Positions 1 through 7,135 of a DNA stretch of 12,461 nucleotides are shown piece by piece. Each line of letters starts with the position of its first letter. Positions within the stretch are counted from its first letter, which is position 1. The notes beneath the pieces were generated by a model. It was not told the DNA's origin. It made no database searches and was given only the letters and a program-made list of their open reading frames with translations. The translations under genes and the position numbers were made by a program. Source of the stretch: Verrucomicrobia bacterium 12-59-8 (GTDB lineage: Bacteria; Verrucomicrobiota; Verrucomicrobiae; Verrucomicrobiales; Verrucomicrobiaceae); assembly GCA_002279765.1 (NCBI GenBank), contig NCCR01000021.1, positions 40,542-53,002 of the forward strand, in the 5' to 3' direction.

Positions 1-2255
1 AGCTTGATGATCCGGATCGCTGGCCGCCAGCGCTTACTGCCGAGCATGTGACCAACGTGGGCAAAGTTCAGGCGGGACTCCTGCTTGGAAATAGCTCCGT
101 TGAAATTGGCAAATACGACGAGGCCATTTCTCAGTATCAAGATGTCCTAAGGGCTGACCCCTACAACAGCGCCGCCCGTCGCGGCATGGAAAATGCCGAG
201 CGCAAGCGTCAGGCCTATTTCAAAACGGCTTACGACCATCAGCGTTCCAAAATGCTCTCCCAAGTGGCCGAATCTTGGGAGGACAAGGTGCCGGTGCAAG
301 GTGCGGCTGTCAGCTTTGATTATGGCGTGGGGCGCAGCCCAGGTGCGTATTTGTCGGAAAAGATGAACAAGATCATTTTCCCGACTGTGCAGTTTGAGGG
401 TGCCACCATTGAAGAGGCCATCGAATATCTGCGGGTGAAAAGTCGTGATTTGGATACCTTCACCGACGCCGGTGGGGTCAAAGGGGTCAACATCATTCTC
501 CGCCCCGGCGAGGCACCCAGCAATGCTGCCATCAGTCTTGATTTGAAAGACGTGCCAATGTCCGAGGCGCTCCGCTACGTGACCGAACTGGCACAGATGA
601 AGTACAAGGTTGAGGCGCATGCCGTTTTGGTGGTGCCGCTTTCCGAAAATGCCAGTGAGCAGTACACCCGCAGCTACCGCGTGCCGCCGGATTTCTTGAG
701 TTCAGGCGGAGGCGATGCGGGTGGCGGTGGCGCTGCAGCTCCTGCAGCAGATCCTTTTGCTGCTGGTAATGCGGCACCAGGAGGTAGTAACTTGATTGTT
801 AGAAAGTCGGCCAAGCAGATCCTTGAAGCATCGGGGATTACCTTTCCTGAGGGTGCCTCGGCCAGTTACAATCCGGCCAATTCGCAGCTGGTGGTGAGAA
901 ACACCCAGCCGAATCTTGATCTGGTGGAAGCCTTCGTTGAATCCATCACCCGAACAGCTCCCAAGATGGTGGTCATCACCTCCAAATTTGTCGAAGTAAC
1001 CCAGAAAAACACCGAGGAACTCGGCTTCGACTGGCTTCTTGGTGGTATGGGCGTGAGTGGTGACAATATCTTCGTTGGTGGTGGCAGTGCGGGGAATGGA
1101 GTTCCCTACAGTACAGGAAATTATCCATTCCAAACACCCTACACGACACCGGCGCAGTTTGTGAGCAATCCCCTCAGCACTAATGCTTTCCCTTTGAACT
1201 TGGTGCAGGTGTTTCCTGCCATTCCTGTGAACGGCGCTTTTGCGGGTCCGGTGCCGAGTGGTACTACTGCACCATACCCTTATGGTGGAGGGTCAATTAC
1301 GTCGGGTCTGCGCAGTGGCGGCTATGCCCTCAGCAACAGCAGTATTGACAATCTGCTTAGCACGGGTTCAACCACCAGCACGACCTCGGTGGCTCCTGGT
1401 ATCTTCTCCACGGCTGGCATTTTTACCGACCCTCAGTTCCAGAACGTGATTCGTGGCTTGAGTCAGAAAAAGGGCGTGGATTTGATGAGCGCCCCCAGTG
1501 TGACCACGAAGAGTGGTACTCGTGCCACCATGGAAGTGACGCGTGAGTTTATTTATCCAACGGAATTCGATCCTCCGCGTCTTCCCCAAGGCGGTGGCGG
1601 TCTTAACATCGGTGGTGGTGGCGGTGGTGGTGGCCAGCAGATTGCTACTCCAACGACTCCGACGGCGTTCGAAATGCGGCAGACGGGTGTCCGCCTCGAA
1701 GCAGAACCGACGGTGGGTGCTGACGGCAACACCATTGAGCTGACCCTCGCTCCAGAAGTGGTGGAATTTGATGGGTTTATCAACTATGGTTCACCTATTC
1801 TTTCACCTTCCAGCCAGAGCGTGCTGCCGATTCAGCTCGGAACAGCTGCTTCTGCCACGTCTGTAGGAAACAGTGCTTATGTTCCGATCAGCCAGCCGGA
1901 ACGTCTGATCACGCCGAACATCATCAACCAGCCCGTGTTTTCCGTGCGTAAGGTGACCACCGGCGTCTCCATCTGGGATGGACAGACAGTGGCTCTGGGT
2001 GGTCTGATTCGCGAAGACGTGCAGGATGTGCAGGACAAAGTGCCGATCCTTGGCGACCTTCCCTTCATCGGACGCCTGTTCAAAAACGAGTCCGAGTTGC
2101 ACTATAAGCGCAACCTGATGATCTTTGTTACGGCCCATTTGATCGATCCTTCCGGCCAGCGCATCAAGCCCGCCAATCAAACGACCACAGCTGATTCAAC
2201 ACCTGCTGATGTAGGCGGTAACCCTCTGCTGCCAGCAGTGGCGGGACCGAAATAA
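1..2255 (+). CDS. Type IV pilus-type secretin, Amuc_1098-like family (5' partial)
   Basis: Outer-membrane secretin, expected to form the ring through which a type IV pilus or type II-like system passes. The frame is open from base 3 to the left edge, so the gene starts outside the window; the GTG at 48 is internal. Order of parts: an N-terminal helical TPR-like repeat (about 60-190, with Y-x-x-A and ADPYN-type turns), an STN/secretin N-domain (about 369-641), a Gly/Ala/Pro linker (about 699-791), a second N-type domain (about 795-950), then the secretin core (about 960-2150). The core ends with the hallmark GQTVALGGLI and VPILGDLPFIGRLF (2040-2081) and the closing strand NLMIFVTAHLID. The core is interrupted by a ~130-residue Gly/Ser/Thr/Tyr-rich stretch (about 1041-1427) and a Gly run (1590-1634). 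The TPR plus secretin layout matches the Verrucomicrobia family named for Akkermansia Amuc_1098; that attribution is from memory. Secretin identity is very secure; the substrate is unknown. Confidence 0.92.
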   Translation, partial: LDDPDRWPPALTAEHVTNVGKVQAGLLLGNSSVEIGKYDEAISQYQDVLRADPYNSAARRGMENAERKRQAYFKTAYDHQRSKMLSQVAESWEDKVPVQGAAVSFDYGVGRSPGAYLSEKMNKIIFPTVQFEGATIEEAIEYLRVKSRDLDTFTDAGGVKGVNIILRPGEAPSNAAISLDLKDVPMSEALRYVTELAQMKYKVEAHAVLVVPLSENASEQYTRSYRVPPDFLSSGGGDAGGGGAAAPAADPFAAGNAAPGGSNLIVRKSAKQILEASGITFPEGASASYNPANSQLVVRNTQPNLDLVEAFVESITRTAPKMVVITSKFVEVTQKNTEELGFDWLLGGMGVSGDNIFVGGGSAGNGVPYSTGNYPFQTPYTTPAQFVSNPLSTNAFPLNLVQVFPAIPVNGAFAGPVPSGTTAPYPYGGGSITSGLRSGGYALSNSSIDNLLSTGSTTSTTSVAPGIFSTAGIFTDPQFQNVIRGLSQKKGVDLMSAPSVTTKSGTRATMEVTREFIYPTEFDPPRLPQGGGGLNIGGGGGGGGQQIATPTTPTAFEMRQTGVRLEAEPTVGADGNTIELTLAPEVVEFDGFINYGSPILSPSSQSVLPIQLGTAASATSVGNSAYVPISQPERLITPNIINQPVFSVRKVTTGVSIWDGQTVALGGLIREDVQDVQDKVPILGDLPFIGRLFKNESELHYKRNLMIFVTAHLIDPSGQRIKPANQTTTADSTPADVGGNPLLPAVAGPK
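1590..1634 (+). repeat. GGN-codon (polyglycine) tract inside the secretin
   Basis: A run of GGT/GGC codons encodes four glycines, then Leu-Asn-Ile, then eight glycines. The longest uninterrupted part is eight GGN codons at 1611-1634. It falls in a loop between the core strands ending MEVTREFIYPTEFD and those starting FEMRQTGVRLEAEP, where secretins tolerate length variation. The trinucleotide nature means slippage would keep the frame. Confidence 0.8.
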
Positions 2256-2290
2256 TACGGGCTTACCTCTCAACTTATCTTGAATGAACG

Positions 2291-2331
2291 TCAGGCAGGA
2301 TTGCGTCAAGCATCCTGCCTGATGTGTTTTT
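2291..2331 (+). terminator. Rho-independent terminator after the secretin gene
   Basis: Left arm 2291-2304 and right arm 2310-2322 pair over 13 bp (outer 11 bp perfect, then one bulged T, then 2 bp), closing a 5-base GTCAA loop. The right arm is followed within 5 bases by TTTTT at 2327-2331. It lies 35 bases past the secretin stop codon, facing the same way, and separates the pilus transcript from the coaE-rho-rnd unit. Confidence 0.9.
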
Positions 2332-2374
2332 CACCCGGTAATCCCGGCTGGTCACTAGAGGCTTCTTTAATTCG
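2332..2374 (+). promoter_or_regulatory. Short leader before coaE; likely promoter region, no clear -35/-10
   Basis: Only 43 bases separate the terminator T-tract from the coaE start, so the promoter for the coaE-rho-rnd run should lie here or overlap the terminator. I cannot point to a convincing -35/-10 pair. A weak purine stretch AGAGG at 2357-2361 sits 13 bases before the ATG, which is far for a Shine-Dalgarno site. The promoter role is inferred from gene layout alone. Confidence 0.3.
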
Positions 2375-2977
2375 ATGAAATCTTGGTTGATCACGGGAGG
2401 GGCAGGATGTGGCAAAAGTTCATTGGCGGCGTTGCTGACCGAGCAGATTTCCGTGCCGCTGACCTTTTTTTCCGCTGATGAGATGGTGGCGGAGGTCATG
2501 AAAAGTGAGGCGACTCAGCAGGCGCTGGTGGCGGCATTTGGCATGCAGGCGCTGTCGAATCCGGGTGAGGTGAACCGACAATGGCTGCGGGAAAGGATCC
2601 TGCCGGACACGGTTCTGCGAAATAAGTTGGAAGGCATCCTTCATCCGCCGGTGCTTGAGGCCCTCGAAGCAGCCCGTGTGGGGGCTGAAAAGGCAGGGGT
2701 GAATCTTTTCCTTGCGGAAGTCCCCCTCCACTATGAGATTGGAGCTACAGTTTCAGCAGACCTTGTCATCGTGGTGGCTTCCAGCCGGTCGGTGCAGGTC
2801 AGGCGGATGATGGAAACCCGGGGGCTCGACGAACAGACCGTTCACAAGTTCCTGGATGCCCAATGGCCCATCGAAGCCAAGGTCGAAAGAGCAGATGCCG
2901 TCATTTGGAATGACGGCACTCTGGCCTCTCTTGAGGCCCAAGTGCTGACGCTGGCAAGTCCACTCTTGCAAGCATGA
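2375..2977 (+). CDS. coaE: Dephospho-CoA kinase
   Basis: Catalyses the last step of coenzyme A synthesis, ATP-dependent phosphorylation of the 3'-hydroxyl of dephospho-CoA, in the cytosol. The 200-residue length is normal for the family. Visible motifs: P-loop GGAGCGKS (residues 8-15); S-A-D at 33-35, where the family usually has D-A-D, so the second Asp (35) is kept; the LEGILHPPV motif with His90-Pro91; VPLHYE at 116-121, matching the usual D-x-PLL-x-E motif but with Glu115 where Asp is common; and the Arg-rich lid RRMMETRGL (143-151). ATG at 2375 places the P-loop at the expected distance from the N-terminus. Its TGA overlaps the rho ATG (2974-2977). The identification is sound; the small departures from consensus suggest a divergent but probably active enzyme. 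Confidence 0.9.
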   Translation: MKSWLITGGAGCGKSSLAALLTEQISVPLTFFSADEMVAEVMKSEATQQALVAAFGMQALSNPGEVNRQWLRERILPDTVLRNKLEGILHPPVLEALEAARVGAEKAGVNLFLAEVPLHYEIGATVSADLVIVVASSRSVQVRRMMETRGLDEQTVHKFLDAQWPIEAKVERADAVIWNDGTLASLEAQVLTLASPLLQA

Positions 2978-4425
2978 ACGACCAATCTACCGAATCCCCC
3001 GCCATGGTTGCGGCCCCCCCCGCCCCCCCAATGACGGAATCAATCCCTGTTGCCGAATCCTCCATGGTGAATCCCGGGCAGCAGCCTGAATGTGCCGCCC
3101 CCGCTCAACCTCCCAGAGAGGCTGCCGAGCCGCCGAAGACAGACGGTGCGCAGGCACCGTTCCCTGAAGAGGTCTCCATCAATGATCTCCAGGACTCCTC
3201 ACTCGCAGAACTGCTGGAACTCGCTGAAACGGTGGGTTTCCGCCTGAATGCCAGCCGCACGAAACACCAGCTCATCTATGACCTGTGCTCCTGGATGGCC
3301 GAACACAAAACTCGCCTCAAGGTGGAGGGGGTGCTTGAAATAGGCACGGACAATTACGGGCTCATCCGTTATCCGAAATACAGCTTCACTCCGCTGCCGG
3401 AAGATGTCTTCGTGCCCCTGTTCCTGGTCAGGAAATTCAATCTGCGCCCTAGCCAGAAAATTACAGGGATGGCCAAGGCCCCCAAGGATCGGGACAAGTA
3501 CCTGGCGATCGACCGCATCACCGAAGTCGAAGGTATGCCCATCGAAAAATGGGAGACCCCCGTGGACTTTGACAAGCTCACGGCCACTTTTCCCAACAAG
3601 CGCATCATCCTTGAAACTGCCAAGCCCTGTGCGGTCAGCTCCCGCATTCTGGACATCATTGCACCTCTTGGCAAAGGCCAGCGCGGCCTGATCTGTGCGC
3701 CGCCGCGTTCGGGCAAGACGGTGATCCTGAAGGACATCGCCAAATCCATTTCGCAAAACCACAAGGAGATCACGCTCATCGTGCTCCTGCTCGACGAGCG
3801 TCCCGAAGAAGTCACCGATTTTGAGGAAACGGTGCATGGCTGCGAGATTTACAGCTCCACGTTTGACGAAAGTCCGAAGCGCCACAGCCAGGTGGCTGAG
3901 ATTGTGCGTGAGCGTGCCTGCCGTCTGGTGGAGCTGAAAAAGGACGTGGTTATCCTATTGGACAGCATCACGCGTCTTGCCCGCGGCTACAACGCCATGC
4001 AGGGGGGCAAAGGTGCCGTCATGTCAGGTGGGGTCGGCACCAAGTCGCTGCAAAAGCCCAAGAAATTCTTCGGAGCCGCCCGCAATGTCGAAGAAGGAGG
4101 CAGTCTCACAATCATTGCCACTGCGCTCATTGAAACCGAGAGCCGCATGGATGAAGTGATCTTTGAGGAGTTCAAAGGCACCGGCAACATGGAGGCCACG
4201 CTGGATCGTGAAATCTCCGAACGCCGGATCTACCCAGCGCTGCACCTGCTCAAATCGGGCACCCGGCGTGATGATCTGCTCTATCATCCGGACGAGTTCA
4301 AGCGCATCACCCAGGTGCGTAAACAGCTTGCCGCTGTTCCTGCTGTCGAAGCGCTTGAAATGCTGATCCGCAACATCAACCGCACCAGCAACAATGCGGA
4401 AATCCTCCTGATGGGCCTGAAATGA
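2974..4425 (+). CDS. rho: Transcription termination factor Rho
   Basis: Hexameric RNA-dependent ATPase/helicase that ends transcription at Rho-dependent sites. Residues 1-65 form a Pro/Ala-rich low-complexity extension absent from E. coli Rho. Then come a Rho N-terminal helical domain (about 68-112), the cold-shock-like RNA-binding domain (about 118-188, with [10 protein letters not shown] and [12 protein letters not shown]), and the RecA-type motor. Motor motifs: Walker A APPRSGKT (242-249), DERPEEV with catalytic-type Glu275 (274-280), Walker [14 protein letters not shown] (325-337), and Q-loop/R-loop region [14 protein letters not shown] through [11 protein letters not shown] and [10 protein letters not shown]. 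The Q-loop reads GGVGTKSL where many Rho proteins have GGVDANAL. The ATG at 2974 is chosen because it overlaps the coaE stop; in-frame ATGs at 3004, 3031 and 3064 are alternatives. There is no good ribosome site, so coupling to coaE is likely. The 3' end overlaps the RNase D start by ATGA. Confidence 0.97.
   Translation: MNDQSTESPAMVAAPPAPPMTESIPVAESSMVNPGQQPECAAPAQPPREAAEPPKTDGAQAPFPEEVSINDLQDSSLAELLELAETVGFRLNASRTKHQLIYDLCSWMAEHKTRLKVEGVLEIGTDNYGLIRYPKYSFTPLPEDVFVPLFLVRKFNLRPSQKITGMAKAPKDRDKYLAIDRITEVEGMPIEKWETPVDFDKLTATFPNKRIILETAKPCAVSSRILDIIAPLGKGQRGLICAPPRSGKTVILKDIAKSISQNHKEITLIVLLLDERPEEVTDFEETVHGCEIYSSTFDESPKRHSQVAEIVRERACRLVELKKDVVILLDSITRLARGYNAMQGGKGAVMSGGVGTKSLQKPKKFFGAARNVEEGGSLTIIATALIETESRMDEVIFEEFKGTGNMEATLDREISERRIYPALHLLKSGTRRDDLLYHPDEFKRITQVRKQLAAVPAVEALEMLIRNINRTSNNAEILLMGLK
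3014..3029 (+). repeat. Two poly-C tracts (C8 and C7) near the 5' end of rho
   Basis: C8 at 3014-3021 and C7 at 3023-3029, split by one G, encode Ala/Pro residues in the N-terminal extension of Rho. Slippage in either tract would shift the frame, but the ATGs at 3031 and 3064 lie downstream in the original frame and precede all conserved domains. Homopolymers of this length are also common sites of sequencing error. Confidence 0.85.
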
Positions 4426-5555
4426 GCGAAGCAGGATCAACACCGGCGGACTACGAGTTCATCGACACCCCAGAGCATCTCGACCAATGGGTCGGCAAGA
4501 TGCGCACCTGGCTGATGGAAAGCCCGGACAAGCGCTGCTGTCTTGATACCGAGGCGGACAGCCTGCATCACTACCACGAAAAGCTCTGCCTGCTGCAGGT
4601 GAACTGCGCCGGGCGTTATGCCCTGGTGGATCCGCTGGCCGTCACGGATGTTTCTCCGTTGCTTGCACTGCTGGACGCCCATGAGCTTTGGTTTCATGGA
4701 GCTGACTACGACCTGACGATGCTGCGGCGGACCTATGACTGGAATCCGAAGGTGATTCGAGACACGCAGATCGCGGCGCGTCTGCTTGGTGCACGCCAGT
4801 TTGGCCTCGCTGCCCTGGTGAAAAACACCTTCGACCTGGATCTTTGCAAAGCGTCGCAGAAAGCGGACTGGAGCCGCCGCCCGCTGCCGCCGAACATGCT
4901 TTCGTATGCCGTGGATGATGTGCGGTATCTGCTGCCCATCGCGGACAAGTTCGTCGCCGAGCTGAAGCAGAAGGGCCGGGAAGACTGGTTTCATCAAAGC
5001 TGCCTTTCCTTGCAGGAAGATGTTGCCGCGCGTGACAACGTAGCGCGTGAAGATCCTTGGCGTGTGCAGGGCTGCGGCCGGCTGCACCCCAGAGGACTGG
5101 CTATTTTGAAAGGCATGTGGGAATGGCGTGAAGGCATCGCGAAAGAGCGCGACACGCCCTGCTTCAAGATCATGTCCAACAAGCAGATGGTGGCCTATGC
5201 CGAGCAGTTTGAAGCCGGCCAGCCACTGAATCCGCCCAACGGCTGGCGTCCGCGCTGGAAGAAGGAATTTTTCGACATCGTAGCCGCCATCATGGCCTCC
5301 ACTGCAGCTGACTGGCCGCAGCGCGCCAAGAAGACCAAAGGACGCCTCAGTGACGCGCAGCGGGACCAGATCGACAAGCTCTGTGCTCATCGCGAAAAAG
5401 TGGCGCAGGAGCTTGAGATCGAGCCCTCGCTGCTTGGGTCACGTGCCACGATTGAAGAGCTCGTTGTTGACGGCAGTCCAGCCAGCCATCTCATGAACTG
5501 GCAGCACGATTTGATGGCGAGTGGTTTGGAGCAGGTGCTGCAGGTGGCGGAGTAA
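4422..5555 (+). CDS. rnd: Ribonuclease D (DEDDy 3'-5' exoribonuclease with HRDC domain)
   Basis: 3'-5' exoribonuclease of the RNase D family, known for trimming tRNA and other small stable RNA precursors with two metal ions. Catalytic residues are all visible: ExoI LDTEAD with Asp42 and Glu44, ExoII HGADYDLTML with Asp97, and ExoIII YAVDDVRYL with Tyr162 and Asp166 (Y-x3-D, the DEDDy form). An HRDC-type helical domain follows (about residues 213-290: HPRGLAILKGMWEWRE through KIMSNKQMVAYA), and a second helical segment fills the C-terminus, giving 377 residues, normal for RNase D. The ATG at 4422 overlaps the rho stop (ATGA), implying translational coupling. It ends 14 bases from the stop codon of the convergent minus-strand binding-protein gene. 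Confidence 0.93.
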   Translation: MSEAGSTPADYEFIDTPEHLDQWVGKMRTWLMESPDKRCCLDTEADSLHHYHEKLCLLQVNCAGRYALVDPLAVTDVSPLLALLDAHELWFHGADYDLTMLRRTYDWNPKVIRDTQIAARLLGARQFGLAALVKNTFDLDLCKASQKADWSRRPLPPNMLSYAVDDVRYLLPIADKFVAELKQKGREDWFHQSCLSLQEDVAARDNVAREDPWRVQGCGRLHPRGLAILKGMWEWREGIAKERDTPCFKIMSNKQMVAYAEQFEAGQPLNPPNGWRPRWKKEFFDIVAAIMASTAADWPQRAKKTKGRLSDAQRDQIDKLCAHREKVAQELEIEPSLLGSRATIEELVVDGSPASHLMNWQHDLMASGLEQVLQVAE

Positions 5556-5579
5556 GCGCCATGGCGGCGCTACTTTTGC
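5555..5579. terminator. Possible weak bidirectional terminator between convergent genes
   Basis: AGCGCC (5555-5560) and GGCGCT (5566-5571) form a 6-bp stem with a 5-base loop in the 14-base gap between the RNase D stop and the stop of the minus-strand gene. On the plus strand it is followed by only four Ts (5574-5577); on the minus strand no T-run follows. Position is right for a shared terminator, but the structure is weak. Confidence 0.3.
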
Positions 5580-7096
5580 TTCAACCAGTCTGGCAGCGCG
5601 ATGTCCGCGCTTTTGACGGGAGCGGTGTCGCCCTTCCAGACAAAGCCGACCTGCTCGAAACTCGTGTGCTGCTCACGTAGAAAGGCCAGCAGGCGATGCC
5701 CCATCTGCTTGTTCGGTGAATCATGCCGCACGGCAAAGGGCTGCACCGCCTTGGACTTGTCGGCTGGTAGAGGAACGGCATCGAAGTGGGCTTTGTCGTT
5801 GTTGATGTTGATGCCATACACCACGGCGGCGTCGAGAGAGCCGGTGCGCATCTGATTGACGAGGAAATCTGCGGTGGGCACCTGGGATGAAGCGTTCTTG
5901 CTGACGCTTTCCCAGAGATTCATGGATTTGAGCATGGACCGCGTCAGGTAGCCGATGGTGGACTGCTCTGCATTGCAGATGCCGACACGCAGACCGGGGC
6001 GAGCGAGATCCGCGAGGGTGTGGATGTCCTTTGGGTTACCCTTGGGTACAGCGATGACGATTTCCGCCTCGGTGAGGAGGATGGCTTCGGGAAACTGCTC
6101 CGCTACAGGCGGCACGAAGCATACATCGCAGGCATAATACACGTCAGGGAACTTGGGATTGCTGCTGTCCCCCATGGTCTTCATGGCCGCACACAGAATG
6201 CCACAGCCATTGAAGACCGTGGTCATGGTGATGCCTTCGCGGTTGGCGAACTGGTGCAGGAGTTTTTCGATGGCCGGACGGTTCACGCCGCCGCTGTAGA
6301 TGATGAGGTCCGGACGTGCGGCCCACTTGTCTCCGGGCACGGCTTTGAAGCCAAGCTTTTGAAAAATGGCCCCGCCTTTTTCTGGTGCGGTGAGGTAGCG
6401 GGCAAAGCGCAGCGCCTCGGCAGGCTGCTGGCTGGATGACAGCACGGCTGCAGTGGCGTGTTCTGTATGCTTTGCGAGTTCCGGCAGCACTACGATCTCC
6501 AGGCCTTTGAACTGTGGTACGACGGAGTCCCACACGATGGCGGCATCGACGGCCCCGAGCGAGAGATCGGCGGCGATTTCAGTCACGGTCGGTTTCATCA
6601 CGGCAGCTTTCGCGGCCAACGCTTCCCATTCGGGCCCGAGCAGTTTTTTCGTCACGCGGCCAATGCTTGCGGCTTCGGGATTCGCGAGGGCCAGTTTGAT
6701 GTCAGGGCTCTTCAAGGCCGCGAGGCTGTCGATGTGCTTGGGATTGCCCTTGGCGACTGCAAGCACGGGTTGCTGATTCACCAGGGGAAACTCTTCGCGG
6801 GTGACATCGAGCTTTTTTGCATCTGCCAGGGCACCGTCATCGGCTGCGATGAAAAGATCGCCCTGCTTGGTGATCTTGATCTGGCTCAGCAGAGTGCCGG
6901 TGCCGCCGTATTGGAGGCGGACTTCCGTGCCTGTTTCCTTTTGATAAGCGGTGGCGATCTCCTCCACCGGCTTCTTCATGCCAGCGGCACAAAAGACCGT
7001 CAGTGGTGTGGAACTGCCCTTGGCTGGTTTCAGGGCAACCCAAGCGGCTCCGGCGGCGGCTCCCAGGCACAGGACGATGATAAGTTTCTTCAGCAT
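5570..7096 (-). CDS. Tandem ModA-like periplasmic substrate-binding protein (two fused binding domains)
   Basis: Exported solute-binding protein resembling ModA (molybdate/tungstate oxyanion receptors), with the fold present twice. Residues 1-20 are a signal peptide or membrane anchor (MLKK, then a hydrophobic Leu/Ile/Ala core) with no lipobox Cys. Domain 1 is about 32-258 and domain 2 about 263-488. They match internally: LTVFCAAGMKKPVEEIATAY with LIIYSGGVNRPAIEKLLHQF; VLAVAKGNPK with VIAVPKGNPK; VDAAIVWD with LDAAVVYG; FQKLGF with FEQVGF. Domain 2 carries C298-x3-C302, C323-x2-C326 and C374, which have no counterparts in domain 1 (its only Cys is C36). The ATG at 7096 is preferred to a TTG at 7132, because it puts the basic signal-peptide start at the N-terminus. 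No permease or ATPase gene lies nearby. It starts 39 bases after the DUF1501 stop, probably co-transcribed. The ligand is unknown; molybdate is only one possibility. Confidence 0.82.
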   Translation of the reverse strand: MLKKLIIVLCLGAAAGAAWVALKPAKGSSTPLTVFCAAGMKKPVEEIATAYQKETGTEVRLQYGGTGTLLSQIKITKQGDLFIAADDGALADAKKLDVTREEFPLVNQQPVLAVAKGNPKHIDSLAALKSPDIKLALANPEAASIGRVTKKLLGPEWEALAAKAAVMKPTVTEIAADLSLGAVDAAIVWDSVVPQFKGLEIVVLPELAKHTEHATAAVLSSSQQPAEALRFARYLTAPEKGGAIFQKLGFKAVPGDKWAARPDLIIYSGGVNRPAIEKLLHQFANREGITMTTVFNGCGILCAAMKTMGDSSNPKFPDVYYACDVCFVPPVAEQFPEAILLTEAEIVIAVPKGNPKDIHTLADLARPGLRVGICNAEQSTIGYLTRSMLKSMNLWESVSKNASSQVPTADFLVNQMRTGSLDAAVVYGININNDKAHFDAVPLPADKSKAVQPFAVRHDSPNKQMGHRLLAFLREQHTSFEQVGFVWKGDTAPVKSADIALPDWLKQK

Positions 7097-7135
7097 GACT
7101 GGGGAACGTGCCAGAAAGGCCGCATCGCTCAAATA

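Noticed and set aside
48..2255. GTG at 48 as the true start of the secretin gene
   Set aside because: The frame is open back to base 3 and the upstream codons (DDPDRWPPALTAEHV) read smoothly into the repeat domain; no signal peptide follows the GTG, as a secretin would need.
4437..5390. Minus-strand open frame (317 codons) opposite RNase D
   Set aside because: Covers the catalytic core of RNase D in antisense; no family features.
7097..7132. Upstream TTG start for the tandem binding protein
   Set aside because: It would add 12 residues ahead of a good signal peptide (MLKKLIIVLC); the ATG at 7096 fits export better.
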